From positions 1 through 64,000 of the forward strand of contig CACYYG010000007.1 in NCBI GenBank assembly GCA_902778535.1: a stretch of 64,000 nt of DNA, given 5' to 3'. Below the pieces are notes generated by a model. That model made no database searches. It worked only from the letters and a program-made list of their open reading frames with translations, and had not been told where the DNA came from. This DNA is from an uncultured Prevotellaceae bacterium (GTDB lineage Bacteria; Bacteroidota; Bacteroidia; Bacteroidales; Bacteroidaceae). Below are positions 9,362-17,382 of this stretch, in pieces; the stretch's first letter is position 1, and every line of letters starts with the position of its first letter. Made by a program: the position numbers and the translations under genes.

Positions 9362-10377
9362 CGATGCCAGAGCGCAAGACCCGCGACAGCAACATGGAGC
9401 TGCTACGTCTGGTGGCCATGCTCCTGGTGATGATGGTGCACGCCAGCTACAGGGCGTTGCCTCCGCCCACGCAGGAGGCCATTGCCAACGGCCCTGTGTC
9501 CATGTTCCTGCAGATAGCGGTGGAAAGCTTCTCTGTGGTGGGCGTCAATGTGTTTGTCATGCTCTCAGGCTGGTATGGCATCCGCCTGCGCTGGTCGCGT
9601 TTGTTGGAGTTGCTGTTCCAGGTGGCGTTCTTTGCCGTGCTGTGTATGAGTGCCTACTATGCCCTGACGGGGACTTTGCCTCCGAGTCCATACCTCAGTA
9701 TCCTGATGCTGCACGAAGGCGACTACTGGTTTGTGAAGACTTATCTGGCGCTCTATCTCCTCTCGCCTGTGCTCAATGCCTTTGTGCAGACCGCCACGCA
9801 GCGGCAGATGGCTGTCACCATCCTTTCGCTGTTCGCCTTTCAATGGGTCTACGGGTGGGTGTTCGAGGCTACCACGTGGCTGCGTGCCGGCTATAGCCTG
9901 CCGTCGTTTGTCTGCCTCTATCTCCTTGCACGCTATCTGAATGTCTACAGGCCTTCGTTCACCAAGTGGCGCCCGCGTACCGACTTGTGCGTCTATCTCG
10001 CCGTGTGCGCAATGGTGACTGTAGCCTACTTCGTGCTGAAGCGCCATTTCAATCTGGGCGGTGTGCTGTGGTTCTACAATTCTCCTACCACCGTCGTTGC
10101 CGCCATGTTCCTGCTCCTGTTTTTCAGCAAGCTGAAGTTCCAGAGCAAGATGGTGAACTGGCTGGGCATATCGGCGCTGGCTGTCTATCTTACGCACAGC
10201 AACACCCCGTTAGGACAGTATTATGACCTCTATATTCGTGAGTGGCACGACTCTCTGCCGCGTTTTCCTTTCATCCTGCATGCCGTACTCTTCATCCTGG
10301 CCGTGTTTTTCGGCTCCATATTGATTGACAAGGTGCGTGTGGCCTTGTGGAAAATGTTGACAAGAATAAAAGAATAA
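9358..10377 (+). CDS. Membrane acyltransferase, family 3 (O-acetyltransferase-like)
   Basis: Integral membrane O-acyltransferase (acyltransferase_3/OafA-WcjD type), 339 aa with about ten hydrophobic helices. The N-terminus RDSNMELLRLVAMLLVMMVH has the family's arginine and histidine placement, and FVMLSGWYGI is typical of the second helix. Such enzymes acetylate surface polysaccharides during or after export. It overlaps the stop of the phosphotransferase gene by 4 bp (ATGA) and is followed by the flippase gene, so it is most likely a decorating enzyme of this glycan locus. Confidence 0.8.
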   Translation: MTMPERKTRDSNMELLRLVAMLLVMMVHASYRALPPPTQEAIANGPVSMFLQIAVESFSVVGVNVFVMLSGWYGIRLRWSRLLELLFQVAFFAVLCMSAYYALTGTLPPSPYLSILMLHEGDYWFVKTYLALYLLSPVLNAFVQTATQRQMAVTILSLFAFQWVYGWVFEATTWLRAGYSLPSFVCLYLLARYLNVYRPSFTKWRPRTDLCVYLAVCAMVTVAYFVLKRHFNLGGVLWFYNSPTTVVAAMFLLLFFSKLKFQSKMVNWLGISALAVYLTHSNTPLGQYYDLYIREWHDSLPRFPFILHAVLFILAVFFGSILIDKVRVALWKMLTRIKE

Positions 10378-10404
10378 AAGAATAAAAAGTTGGAAAATCT
10401 GCAG

Positions 10405-11850
10405 ATGGAGACATTGAAGGAGAAGACGGCGAAAGGACTGCTTTGGGGCGGCATGAGCACAGGCTTGCAGCAGGTGCTGAGCCTGGTGTTCGGCATCATC
10501 CTTGCCCGCAAACTGTCACAGGCCGACTATGGTCTGGTGGGTATGCTGGCCATCTTCTCAGCCATCGCCGCCTGTATGCAGGAGGGAGGCTTTATAGCAG
10601 CACTCAACCGCAAGAAGAATGTGACGCAGCGCGACTACAACGCCGTGTTCTGGACCAGCATCCTTGTCAGCATTTTCTTCTATCTCCTGTTCTTCTTCAC
10701 TGCGCCGCTCATTGCCGACTTCTACGGCGAGCCGCGTCTCACGTCATTGGCCCGCTATTCGTTCCTCAGTTTCCTCTTCGTCAGTTTCAGCATCGCTCCG
10801 CGCGCGTACATTTTTAAGAATATGATGGTTCGGCAGAGCAGCATCATCGCCTTGGTGTCGATGGCGCTGTCGGGCGTGGTGGGCATCGTCATGGCCTATC
10901 AGGGCTTTGCCTATTGGGGTCTGGCCACACAGAATATTGTCTTTACACTCAGCGTTAGCGTACTCAACTATTGGTTCTCGGGTTGGCGTCCGTCTTTCCA
11001 TATCGACCTGCGACCTGTCAAGGAGATTATTGGCTTCAGCAGCCGCCTCATTGTGACAAACATCGTTACAGCAGCCAACACCAATTTTCTTTCCGTGCTA
11101 TTGGGCAAATTCTATACAGCTCCGGAGGTTGGCGACTTCACACAGGCCAGCAAGTGGAACACCATGGGCCACTCGCTCATTACGAACATGCTCTACAGCA
11201 TTGCCCAGCCCGTGCTGACAACGACCGACGACGACCGCCAGCGGCAGAAGCAGGTGTTCCGCAAGTTGTTGCGGTTCACCGCCTTCGTCTCGTTCCCGCT
11301 CATGCTCACGCTGGCGCTGGTCAGCGAAGAGTTCATTGTCATCCTCATCACTGAGAAATGGCTGGCCAGTGCCCATATCCTGCGCGTGCTCTGTCTGGCA
11401 GGCGCCGTCATGCCCGTCAGCTATCTCTTTTCCAACCTTCTCATCAGCCGCGGCCACTCATCTACCTACATGTGGTGCACCATCGCCCTCTGCGTGATGC
11501 AGCTACTGGGCGTCGGCCTCTGTGTGCCATACGGCATCGGGCGCATGGTGATGGTCTTTGCCGCTGTCAACATTCTGTGGGTGGCGGTGTGGTTCTATTT
11601 CTCACACCGTGAGATAAACCTGAAGCTGACTGAGGCACTCAGTGACGTAGCACCCTACGTGCTGCTTTCTGCCGGCATCGTGTGTGCCACTGGCATGTTG
11701 ACCGAAGGCATCACAAATCTCTATCTCAGCCTTGCCGTGAAAGTGCTGACGGTGGCCGTCGTCTATTGTGCTGCCCTCTGGCTGCTGCGCTCCACCATTT
11801 TCAGGGAGGCGATAGTCTTCATCACCCAAAAAGTAAAAAATAAAAAGTAA
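10405..11850 (+). CDS. Polysaccharide flippase, MOP superfamily (Wzx-like)
   Basis: Lipid-linked oligosaccharide exporter of the Wzx/WzxC type, 481 aa with about 12-14 transmembrane helices. The start GLLWGGMSTGLQQVLSLVFG followed by LARKLSQADYGLVGM is typical of this family. I take the ATG at 10405 instead of an in-frame TTG at 10390. The stop overlaps the next gene's ATG (TAATG). Its position at the end of the cassette fits export of the repeat unit made by the preceding genes. No Wzy polymerase or glycosyltransferases other than the TagF-like gene are seen in this segment, so the remaining genes must lie elsewhere. Confidence 0.85.
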   Translation: METLKEKTAKGLLWGGMSTGLQQVLSLVFGIILARKLSQADYGLVGMLAIFSAIAACMQEGGFIAALNRKKNVTQRDYNAVFWTSILVSIFFYLLFFFTAPLIADFYGEPRLTSLARYSFLSFLFVSFSIAPRAYIFKNMMVRQSSIIALVSMALSGVVGIVMAYQGFAYWGLATQNIVFTLSVSVLNYWFSGWRPSFHIDLRPVKEIIGFSSRLIVTNIVTAANTNFLSVLLGKFYTAPEVGDFTQASKWNTMGHSLITNMLYSIAQPVLTTTDDDRQRQKQVFRKLLRFTAFVSFPLMLTLALVSEEFIVILITEKWLASAHILRVLCLAGAVMPVSYLFSNLLISRGHSSTYMWCTIALCVMQLLGVGLCVPYGIGRMVMVFAAVNILWVAVWFYFSHREINLKLTEALSDVAPYVLLSAGIVCATGMLTEGITNLYLSLAVKVLTVAVVYCAALWLLRSTIFREAIVFITQKVKNKK

Positions 11851-12437
11851 TGGAAAAGTTTAAATTGATGGCGCTGCCGTACGCGCCGGAGGCTCTGGAG
11901 CCTGTTATCAGCCGCGAAACGATTGGCTTTCATCATGGAAAGCATTTGGCTGGCTATGTGAATAACCTGAACACCTTGTTGGAAGGAAACCCATTGGCAG
12001 AACTCTCTCTTGAAGAAATTGTGAAGCGGGCTGAGGGTGGCATCCTGAATAATGCTGGGCAGATTCTGAACCACAATCTTTATTTTGGACAATTCCGTGC
12101 GCCCAAGGCCGACAACCTGCCTATTGGCAGACTTGCTGAGGCCATTGCTCGTGACTTTGGCTCGTTTGAGGCTTTCAAGGAGGAATTTCAAAAGAAGGGT
12201 GCAACGCTTTTCGGCTCTGGTTGGGTATGGCTATCGGCCGATGCAGATGGCAAGCTCGTCATCACGCAGGAAACAAATGCAGCCAATCCTGTTCAGAAAG
12301 GTCTGAAGCCGTTGCTGACGTTTGATGTATGGGAACACGCCTATTATCTTGACTATCAGAATCGACGCCCCGACCATCTTGCGGCCTTGTGGCAGATTGT
12401 AGACTGGGAAGTCGTCGATAGCCGTTATGCCTTGTAG
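11850..12437 (+). CDS. sodB: Superoxide dismutase, Fe/Mn type
   Basis: Cytoplasmic Fe- or Mn/Fe-superoxide dismutase, 195 aa, normal family length. The metal ligands are all present: His28 in FHHGKH, His75 in LNHNLYF, and Asp159 and His163 in DVWEHAYY. The C-terminal Fe/Mn SOD signature DVWEHAYYLDYQNRRPDHL is intact. The start codon overlaps the flippase stop, so the gene can be translated from the glycan transcript. An internal promoter was not found. The metal choice cannot be decided by eye; obligate anaerobes of this group usually carry the Fe or cambialistic type. Confidence 0.93.
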   Translation: MEKFKLMALPYAPEALEPVISRETIGFHHGKHLAGYVNNLNTLLEGNPLAELSLEEIVKRAEGGILNNAGQILNHNLYFGQFRAPKADNLPIGRLAEAIARDFGSFEAFKEEFQKKGATLFGSGWVWLSADADGKLVITQETNAANPVQKGLKPLLTFDVWEHAYYLDYQNRRPDHLAALWQIVDWEVVDSRYAL

Positions 12438-12461
12438 ACGAACTGAGTGTTGGCCTGCTTC

Positions 12462-12542
12462 AAAAAAAGGTATATCTTTTTGAAAAAAAAGGATTGAGTT
12501 TTTTTCAAAAAGACCTGCCTTTTTAAAAAAAGGATATATCCG
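12462..12542. repeat. A/T-rich hairpin and direct-repeat element
   Basis: Arms CTTTTTGAAAAAAA (12476-12489) and TTTTTTTCAAAAAG (12499-12512) form a perfect 14-bp inverted repeat with a 9-nt loop. It is flanked by two near-copies of AAAAAAAGGTATATC. A 27-nt core (12481-12507) recurs at 29836-29862 with identical arms and a similar 9-nt loop. It may act as a bidirectional terminator after sodB; recurrence suggests a small dispersed repeat. Confidence 0.5.
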
Positions 12543-12599
12543 GAAATTGCCCACGCAAATGATACAGAAAATAACGGCCCGAGATTTATTGAAGTGAAT

Positions 12600-14015
12600 A
12601 TGAACAAAACCCTCATAGCCTTGGCGGCTGTCTGCTGCTCGTTGTTGACGGCGGGCGCACAAACATTCAGCGACGATTTTACCGGCCGCACGCTGCGGCT
12701 CGACTATGTGCTGGCAGGCAATAACCACGAGCAGCATATCTACTTCAGCGAGGCGATGCTGACATCGCCCTGGGCAGGACGCAGGGCACGGCTGGCCGAG
12801 GCTCCGTTGCGTGGCAACGGGCAGATTGCCCTGAGTGATCACGAGACGGGCCGGCTGCTCTATGTACATACTTTCTCGACGCTCTTTCAGGAATGGCAGG
12901 CTACTGAGGAGGCAACACGCCTGAATCGTGCTTTCCCAACCTGTTTCAATGTGCCCATGCCTAAGCGCAAGGTGGATGTCAGCGTGACGCTGACCGACGT
13001 TCACGCCAATGTTGTGGGACAGCTGCAGCACACCGTCGATCCCGCTGACATCCTGATACGCGAGATTTCTGAGCCGCAGGTGCCCTACCACTACGTGTGG
13101 AAGGGTTCTACGCTCCCTGCCGAAGCCGTGAAAAAGTCAGACGATTCGGGGCACCGCAACTTCGTGCCTACCGAGCGTCCGCTTGATGGCGAAGCCGACA
13201 TCACTGCCTGCATCGACTTGGCCATCGTGGCCGAGGGCTACACACGTCAGCAGATGGGCAAGTTCTATCAGGACTGTGAGCGTGCGGTCGAGGCTTTGTT
13301 TGCACATGAGCCGTTTACGTCGATGAAGCAGCGTTTCAATGTGGTGGCCGTTGCTGCCGAGTCTGTTGGCAGCGGGCCGTCGGTGCCCCATCTGGGCCGT
13401 TGGCGTCAGACGCCCGTCGGCACCCATTATGACACCTTCTACGTTCAGCGCTACTTAATGACCAGCCACATGACGCACCTCTATGACCTGCTGGCAGGCA
13501 TCCCCTTCGAGCATATCATCGTGATGGTGAACAGCGACACCTACGGCGGCGGCGGAATCTACAACCAGCTCACCGTTACTACCAGCGACCACCCGACGTT
13601 CCGCCAGGTGCTGGTGCATGAGTTTGGCCATGCTTACGGCGGACTGGGCGACGAGTATGCCTACGACGACAGCTATGAGACGATATATCCTGCCGATACC
13701 GAGCCGTGGGAGCCCAACTTGACCACACTCGTCGACTTCACCTCAAAGTGGGCCGACATGTTGCCCAAGGGAACAGCCATCCCTACACCGCCGGCCAAGA
13801 TTCCTGACTATAGGCAGATAAAGACGGAAGAAGAGCGTCGGCTCCTGAATGATGCCACGCAGCGAGTAGGCGTGTTCGAGGGTGCCGGCTATCAGTCGAA
13901 GGGCGTCTATCGTCCGGCGCAGGAGTGCCGAATGAAGATTAACGAGGTGGAAAAGTTCTGCCCTGTCTGTTCGCGTGCGTTGGTCAGCATCACAGATTTC
14001 TATACCAGCCGTTAG
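12600..14015 (+). CDS. Secreted zinc peptidase, M64 family
   Basis: Metallopeptidase of the M64 (IgA peptidase-type) family, 471 aa, exported by a signal peptide (about residues 1-21, ending AGAQ). An N-terminal beta-rich M64 prodomain precedes the catalytic domain. The zinc site is HEFGHAYGGLGDEY starting at His340 (His340, Glu341, His344, then Asp351-Glu352), matching HExxH plus the downstream acidic pair of the family. The ATG at 12600 is preferred over an in-frame GTG two codons earlier because the signal peptide then begins MNKT. Real substrates of gut M64 enzymes are mostly unknown, so IgA cleavage should not be assumed. Confidence 0.85.
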   Translation: MNKTLIALAAVCCSLLTAGAQTFSDDFTGRTLRLDYVLAGNNHEQHIYFSEAMLTSPWAGRRARLAEAPLRGNGQIALSDHETGRLLYVHTFSTLFQEWQATEEATRLNRAFPTCFNVPMPKRKVDVSVTLTDVHANVVGQLQHTVDPADILIREISEPQVPYHYVWKGSTLPAEAVKKSDDSGHRNFVPTERPLDGEADITACIDLAIVAEGYTRQQMGKFYQDCERAVEALFAHEPFTSMKQRFNVVAVAAESVGSGPSVPHLGRWRQTPVGTHYDTFYVQRYLMTSHMTHLYDLLAGIPFEHIIVMVNSDTYGGGGIYNQLTVTTSDHPTFRQVLVHEFGHAYGGLGDEYAYDDSYETIYPADTEPWEPNLTTLVDFTSKWADMLPKGTAIPTPPAKIPDYRQIKTEEERRLLNDATQRVGVFEGAGYQSKGVYRPAQECRMKINEVEKFCPVCSRALVSITDFYTSR

Positions 14016-14064
14016 GTTTCTTTCTTCGTTTCGCAATTGTGAAGAAACGTCGCAAAATAGTAGC

Positions 14065-15147
14065 ATGAAGGTAGTTATTGCCATCGATTCGTTCAAGGGA
14101 TGCCTGACCTCGGTTGAGGCTAATCAGGCAGCAGCTGAGGGTATTTGGAGCGTTTGCCCCGATGCTGAGACTGTGCAGGTGCCTGTCAGCGATGGGGGCG
14201 AGGGATTTCTCGATGCCTTCCATGCCGCCGTTGGTGGCGAACTGGTGAAGCTGGTAGTGAGCGACCCGCTGATGAGGCCAGTCACTGCGAGGTATCTGCT
14301 GTACGACAATGCAGCGGTGATAGAAATGGCTCAGGCCAGCGGACTGACACTGTTGGCACCCGAGGAGCGTAATCCGATGGTGACGACGAGCTATGGCACA
14401 GGGCAGCTGGTGGCCGATGCTGTCAGAAAGGGAGTCACGCACATCATCGTGGGCCTTGGTGGCAGCGCTACCAGCGATGCAGGTATGGGTATGCTCAGAG
14501 CGCTCATTGATGCTTTCGCTACAAGAGGCAATGGCCTTTGGGACGACATTGAGGCATTGAAGAATGTACGTTTTACGATAGCCTCCGATGTGAAGAACCC
14601 GCTTTGTGGAGAAAACGGAGCGGCAGCCGTCTTTGCGCCGCAAAAAGGAGCGACGCCCCATATGGTTGGGCTGTTAGACGCAAGGGCTCACAAGTTTGCG
14701 GAGCTTTCTGCCCGGCATTTCGGCTATGACCGTTCAGAGACGGCGGGTGCAGGTGCTGCCGGTGGGCTGGGCTATGCTTTCCTGCAATACCTCGATGCAG
14801 AATGTAAGCCGGGCGTTCAGCTGTTGCTCGACACCATCCGATTCAGGGAAATCGTCAGAGGTGCCGACCTGATTATCACTGGCGAAGGCGCTGCTGACCG
14901 TCAGACACTGATGGGCAAGTTGCCGATGGGCATTTTGCAGCAGTCGGGTGGGGTGCCTGTCTGCTTGATTGCCGGTAGAATTAGCGACCGCGCACAACTG
15001 CTCGAAGCCGGCTTCGCCCATGTTGATGAAGTAAGTCCGCGCGACATCGCCCTTGAAGAAGCCATGCGCAAAGAGGTGGCTCTGCGTCATGTCAGCGAAA
15101 CGGTAAGAAAACTGTGTAGAGTAATAACTTGGGAAGATAGCCTATGA
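14065..15147 (+). CDS. Glycerate kinase
   Basis: Type I (GarK/GlxK family) glycerate kinase, 360 aa, phosphorylating D-glycerate to 2- or 3-phosphoglycerate. The start MKVVIAIDSFKGCLTS is the family N-terminus, which fixes the ATG at 14065 although the frame is open further upstream. Other family blocks are GGEGFLDA, VGLGGSATSDAG (near residues 130-140), GAAGGLGYAFL and ITGEGAADRQT. It is 49 bp downstream of the M64 gene on the same strand. A large inverted repeat follows the stop codon. Function in glycerate salvage is known for the family; the neighbours add no pathway context. Confidence 0.9.
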   Translation: MKVVIAIDSFKGCLTSVEANQAAAEGIWSVCPDAETVQVPVSDGGEGFLDAFHAAVGGELVKLVVSDPLMRPVTARYLLYDNAAVIEMAQASGLTLLAPEERNPMVTTSYGTGQLVADAVRKGVTHIIVGLGGSATSDAGMGMLRALIDAFATRGNGLWDDIEALKNVRFTIASDVKNPLCGENGAAAVFAPQKGATPHMVGLLDARAHKFAELSARHFGYDRSETAGAGAAGGLGYAFLQYLDAECKPGVQLLLDTIRFREIVRGADLIITGEGAADRQTLMGKLPMGILQQSGGVPVCLIAGRISDRAQLLEAGFAHVDEVSPRDIALEEAMRKEVALRHVSETVRKLCRVITWEDSL

Positions 15148-15162
15148 TGATAAAATTTCAGA

Positions 15163-15271
15163 CCCCACCCCTGCCCCTCCCCTTGAGGGGAGGGGAGTGC
15201 CTCACGGAGTTCCTTCCGCGGATGACGGCGCAGCCACTCCCCTCCCCTCAAGGGGAGGGGCAGGGGTGGGG
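15163..15271. repeat. Perfect 37-bp inverted repeat with nested palindromes
   Basis: The arms 15163-15199 and 15235-15271 are exact reverse complements, separated by a 35-bp loop. Each arm contains a nested near-palindrome, CCCCTCCCCT then TG then AGGGGAGGGG. It fills most of the gap between glycerate kinase and the alpha/beta hydrolase. It looks like a dispersed REP/MITE-like element. It lacks a T tract, so it is not a classical terminator. Confidence 0.75.
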
Positions 15272-15327
15272 TATGTAACTTCATCATGCCAGCTTATCAT
15301 TTAATGATTACTAAATAAGAAAGATTC

Positions 15328-16584
15328 ATGAAAGGTTTTTTGAAATCCATTGTTGTCATCAGCTTGATGATGTTTGCCCTAACCGTGCAGGCACAGGTGG
15401 CTCCAACCACAGAATTGGCCGGCTCATGGTCGGGCAAGCTGAAAGTCGGTGCCATGTCGCTGACGCTGGTGCTGAACCTGGAGCAAGCCGACGGCTATGT
15501 GAAGGCGTCGCTCGACAGTCCCGACCAGGGAGCCAAAGGCATTCCTGCATTCAAGGAATTCCTGAGCGACGACTCGGTGGCCGTGAAAGTGGAGACGCTC
15601 AACGCCAGCTATCGTGCTAAACTGAAAGACGGCAAGCTTGATGGAACTTTCTCCCAGAACGGCTTTACCATTCCTATCACAATGACAAGAGGCGTGCCCG
15701 AAGTAAGGCGTCCGCAGAATCCACAGCCTCCCTTCCCCTATGAAACAGAGGAAGTCACCTTCCGCAATGAGGCTGACGGAGCCACGCTGGCAGGCACACT
15801 GACATGGCCGGTGGACTATGACAAGAAAAAGAAATCGGCCGTTGTGCTCATGGTGACGGGAAGCGGGCAGCAAAACCGCAATGAGGAACTGATGAACCAT
15901 CAGCCTTTCCTCGTCATTGCCGACTATCTGGCCCGTCACGGCATTGCCACACTGCGCTATGACGACCGTGCTACGGCCAAGTCGGTTGGCGGCGACGTGG
16001 AGAACGCCACAACAGAGGACTTTATGCGTGATGCCGCAGCAGGAGTTGAATACCTGCGAAGCAGAAAGGCTTTTGGCAAGACAGGAGTTTTGGGGCACAG
16101 CGAGGGAGGCTCCATTGCTTTCATGCTGGGTGCGAGGAAAAAGACTGACTTCATTGTTTCCTTGGCCGGACCTGGCGTGAAAGGCGACACGTTGCTGGCC
16201 GCACAAAACAATATGATACTGGTTCTTTCAGGGCAACCTGCCACGATGACTGTCGAGACTTTACGTCGGCAGACGGCTGTCCAGAATATTCCCTGGGTGA
16301 AGTGGTTCATCGACTATGACCCGTCTGACGACATCAGCAAGACGCGCTGCCCAGTATTCGCCCTCAATGGCGACCTCGACTGCCAAGTTATCTCTATACA
16401 GAACCTGCCTGCCATCAGGCAACTGCTGCCGTCTTCGAAGCGGAATCTAATCAAGGAATATCCTTCGCTGAACCATCTCTTCCAGCACTGCACCACAGGC
16501 CTGCCCGACGAGTATGGCCAGATAGAGGAAACACTCTCGCCAGAAGTGCTCAGCGACATTGCAGAGTGGATAAACGGGTTGTAA
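15328..16584 (+). CDS. Exported alpha/beta hydrolase
   Basis: Periplasmic or surface serine hydrolase, 418 aa. A signal peptide (residues 1-22, ending VQAQ) is followed by a beta-rich N-terminal domain (25-130) of the kind placed before S9/S15-like hydrolases in Bacteroidota. The alpha/beta hydrolase domain follows. Catalytic residues are GHSEGG with Ser258, NGDLD with Asp349 or Asp351, and LNHLF with His383. Esterase or peptidase activity cannot be separated from sequence. It stands alone between two repeat elements, with no clear -33/-7 promoter found in the 56 bp between the inverted repeat and the ATG. Confidence 0.8.
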   Translation: MKGFLKSIVVISLMMFALTVQAQVAPTTELAGSWSGKLKVGAMSLTLVLNLEQADGYVKASLDSPDQGAKGIPAFKEFLSDDSVAVKVETLNASYRAKLKDGKLDGTFSQNGFTIPITMTRGVPEVRRPQNPQPPFPYETEEVTFRNEADGATLAGTLTWPVDYDKKKKSAVVLMVTGSGQQNRNEELMNHQPFLVIADYLARHGIATLRYDDRATAKSVGGDVENATTEDFMRDAAAGVEYLRSRKAFGKTGVLGHSEGGSIAFMLGARKKTDFIVSLAGPGVKGDTLLAAQNNMILVLSGQPATMTVETLRRQTAVQNIPWVKWFIDYDPSDDISKTRCPVFALNGDLDCQVISIQNLPAIRQLLPSSKRNLIKEYPSLNHLFQHCTTGLPDEYGQIEETLSPEVLSDIAEWINGL

Positions 16585-16886
16585 TTTCTTAAAAAGCTGA
16601 GCCACAGTCATACCGCAATGAATGATGAGGATATGGCGATATGGTTTTATTTTCGTACACGCCGTGTGTACTAAAAATACACACGGCGTGTACTTTTAGT
16701 ACACACGGTGTGTACGAAATGTGTACTTGACGTTCTTGAAACTGTACGTCTCTGGTGGAACAAATTCCCGTTTTGCGGTTTCATTGCCGATAATCCGTGT
16801 TTTTTTTGAAGAAATAATGAAATTCGTGTAGTTTTTTGAAGTTGTGCTGCGTCTAATGGGCAAAAAGATTCAAAAACAGAACAACA
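16585..16886. other. Gene-free interval upstream of the ECF sigma gene
   Basis: 302 bp without a supported gene. The left third holds the palindrome array described separately. The rest is A/T-rich; no TTG/TAnnTTTG promoter with good spacing was found ahead of the sigma factor gene, which would be consistent with autoregulated ECF-type promoters that do not match the housekeeping consensus. Confidence 0.5.
16655..16715. repeat. Triple 17-bp palindrome array A, 22-bp period
   Basis: Units are GTACACGCCGTGTGTAC (16655-16671), ATACACACGGCGTGTAC (16677-16693) and GTACACACGGTGTGTAC (16699-16715), separated by 5-bp spacers taaaa and tttta. Unit 2 is the reverse complement of unit 1 except for its first base. 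The 3' flank gaaatgtgtacttgac resembles the flank of the array at 40939. See also the array at 53569. Confidence 0.85.
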
Positions 16887-17369
16887 ATGACGACATTGGA
16901 AAGAAAGTTTGCGCAAACTGTAGCGGAACATAAGAGCACCATCTACACCGTGTGCTACATGTTCTCGCAAGATGCCGACGAGGTGAACGACCTGTTCCAG
17001 GAGGTGCTGATGAATCTGTGGAAAGGCTTCGATAGCTTCGAGCATCGCTCTGACATCAGGACGTGGATCTACCGCGTCGCCTTGAACACCTGTATCTCTA
17101 TCGACAGGAAGAAGAAGCGTCGCTCAGATGAAGTCCGGCTGACGATGGACATCAACCTTTTTGAAGACCGCGACGAGGACACGCGCCAGGTGGACATGCT
17201 CCACAAGCGCATCTCCAAGCTGCAGCCCTTCGACCGCGCGATTGTCCTGCTCTGGCTCGAGAACCTCAGCTATGAGGAAATCGGACAGATAGTCGGCATC
17301 ACCACTAAGAACGTCAGCGTACGTCTGTTCAGAATCCGTGAACAATTAAAACAAATGTCAAACGATTAA
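16887..17369 (+). CDS. ECF-type RNA polymerase sigma-70 factor
   Basis: Alternative sigma factor of 160 aa. Region 2 lies about residues 10-75 (ADEVNDLFQEVLMNLWKGF matches region 2.2, RTWIYRVALN region 2.4). Region 4 lies about 105-158, with the helix-turn-helix LSYEEIGQIVGITTKNVSVR. The gene is followed 13 bp later by a small membrane protein gene that may act as its anti-sigma partner. No SusCD or FecR-type neighbour is present, so the regulon is not indicated by context. Confidence 0.92.
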   Translation: MTTLERKFAQTVAEHKSTIYTVCYMFSQDADEVNDLFQEVLMNLWKGFDSFEHRSDIRTWIYRVALNTCISIDRKKKRRSDEVRLTMDINLFEDRDEDTRQVDMLHKRISKLQPFDRAIVLLWLENLSYEEIGQIVGITTKNVSVRLFRIREQLKQMSND

Positions 17370-17382
17370 ACTTTTACCCATT

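Noticed and set aside
12600..14015. IgA-specific protease
   Set aside because: Only the M64 family fold is supported; substrate specificity cannot be read from sequence.
13975..14064. Upstream extension of glycerate kinase
   Set aside because: The family N-terminus begins exactly at the ATG at 14065, and the extension overlaps the M64 gene.
15163..15271. Simple rho-independent terminator
   Set aside because: The arms are 37 bp with a 35-bp loop and no T tract follows.
16655..16715. CRISPR array
   Set aside because: Repeats are 17 bp with 5-bp spacers, far below CRISPR sizes; spacers are almost identical, and no cas genes are present.
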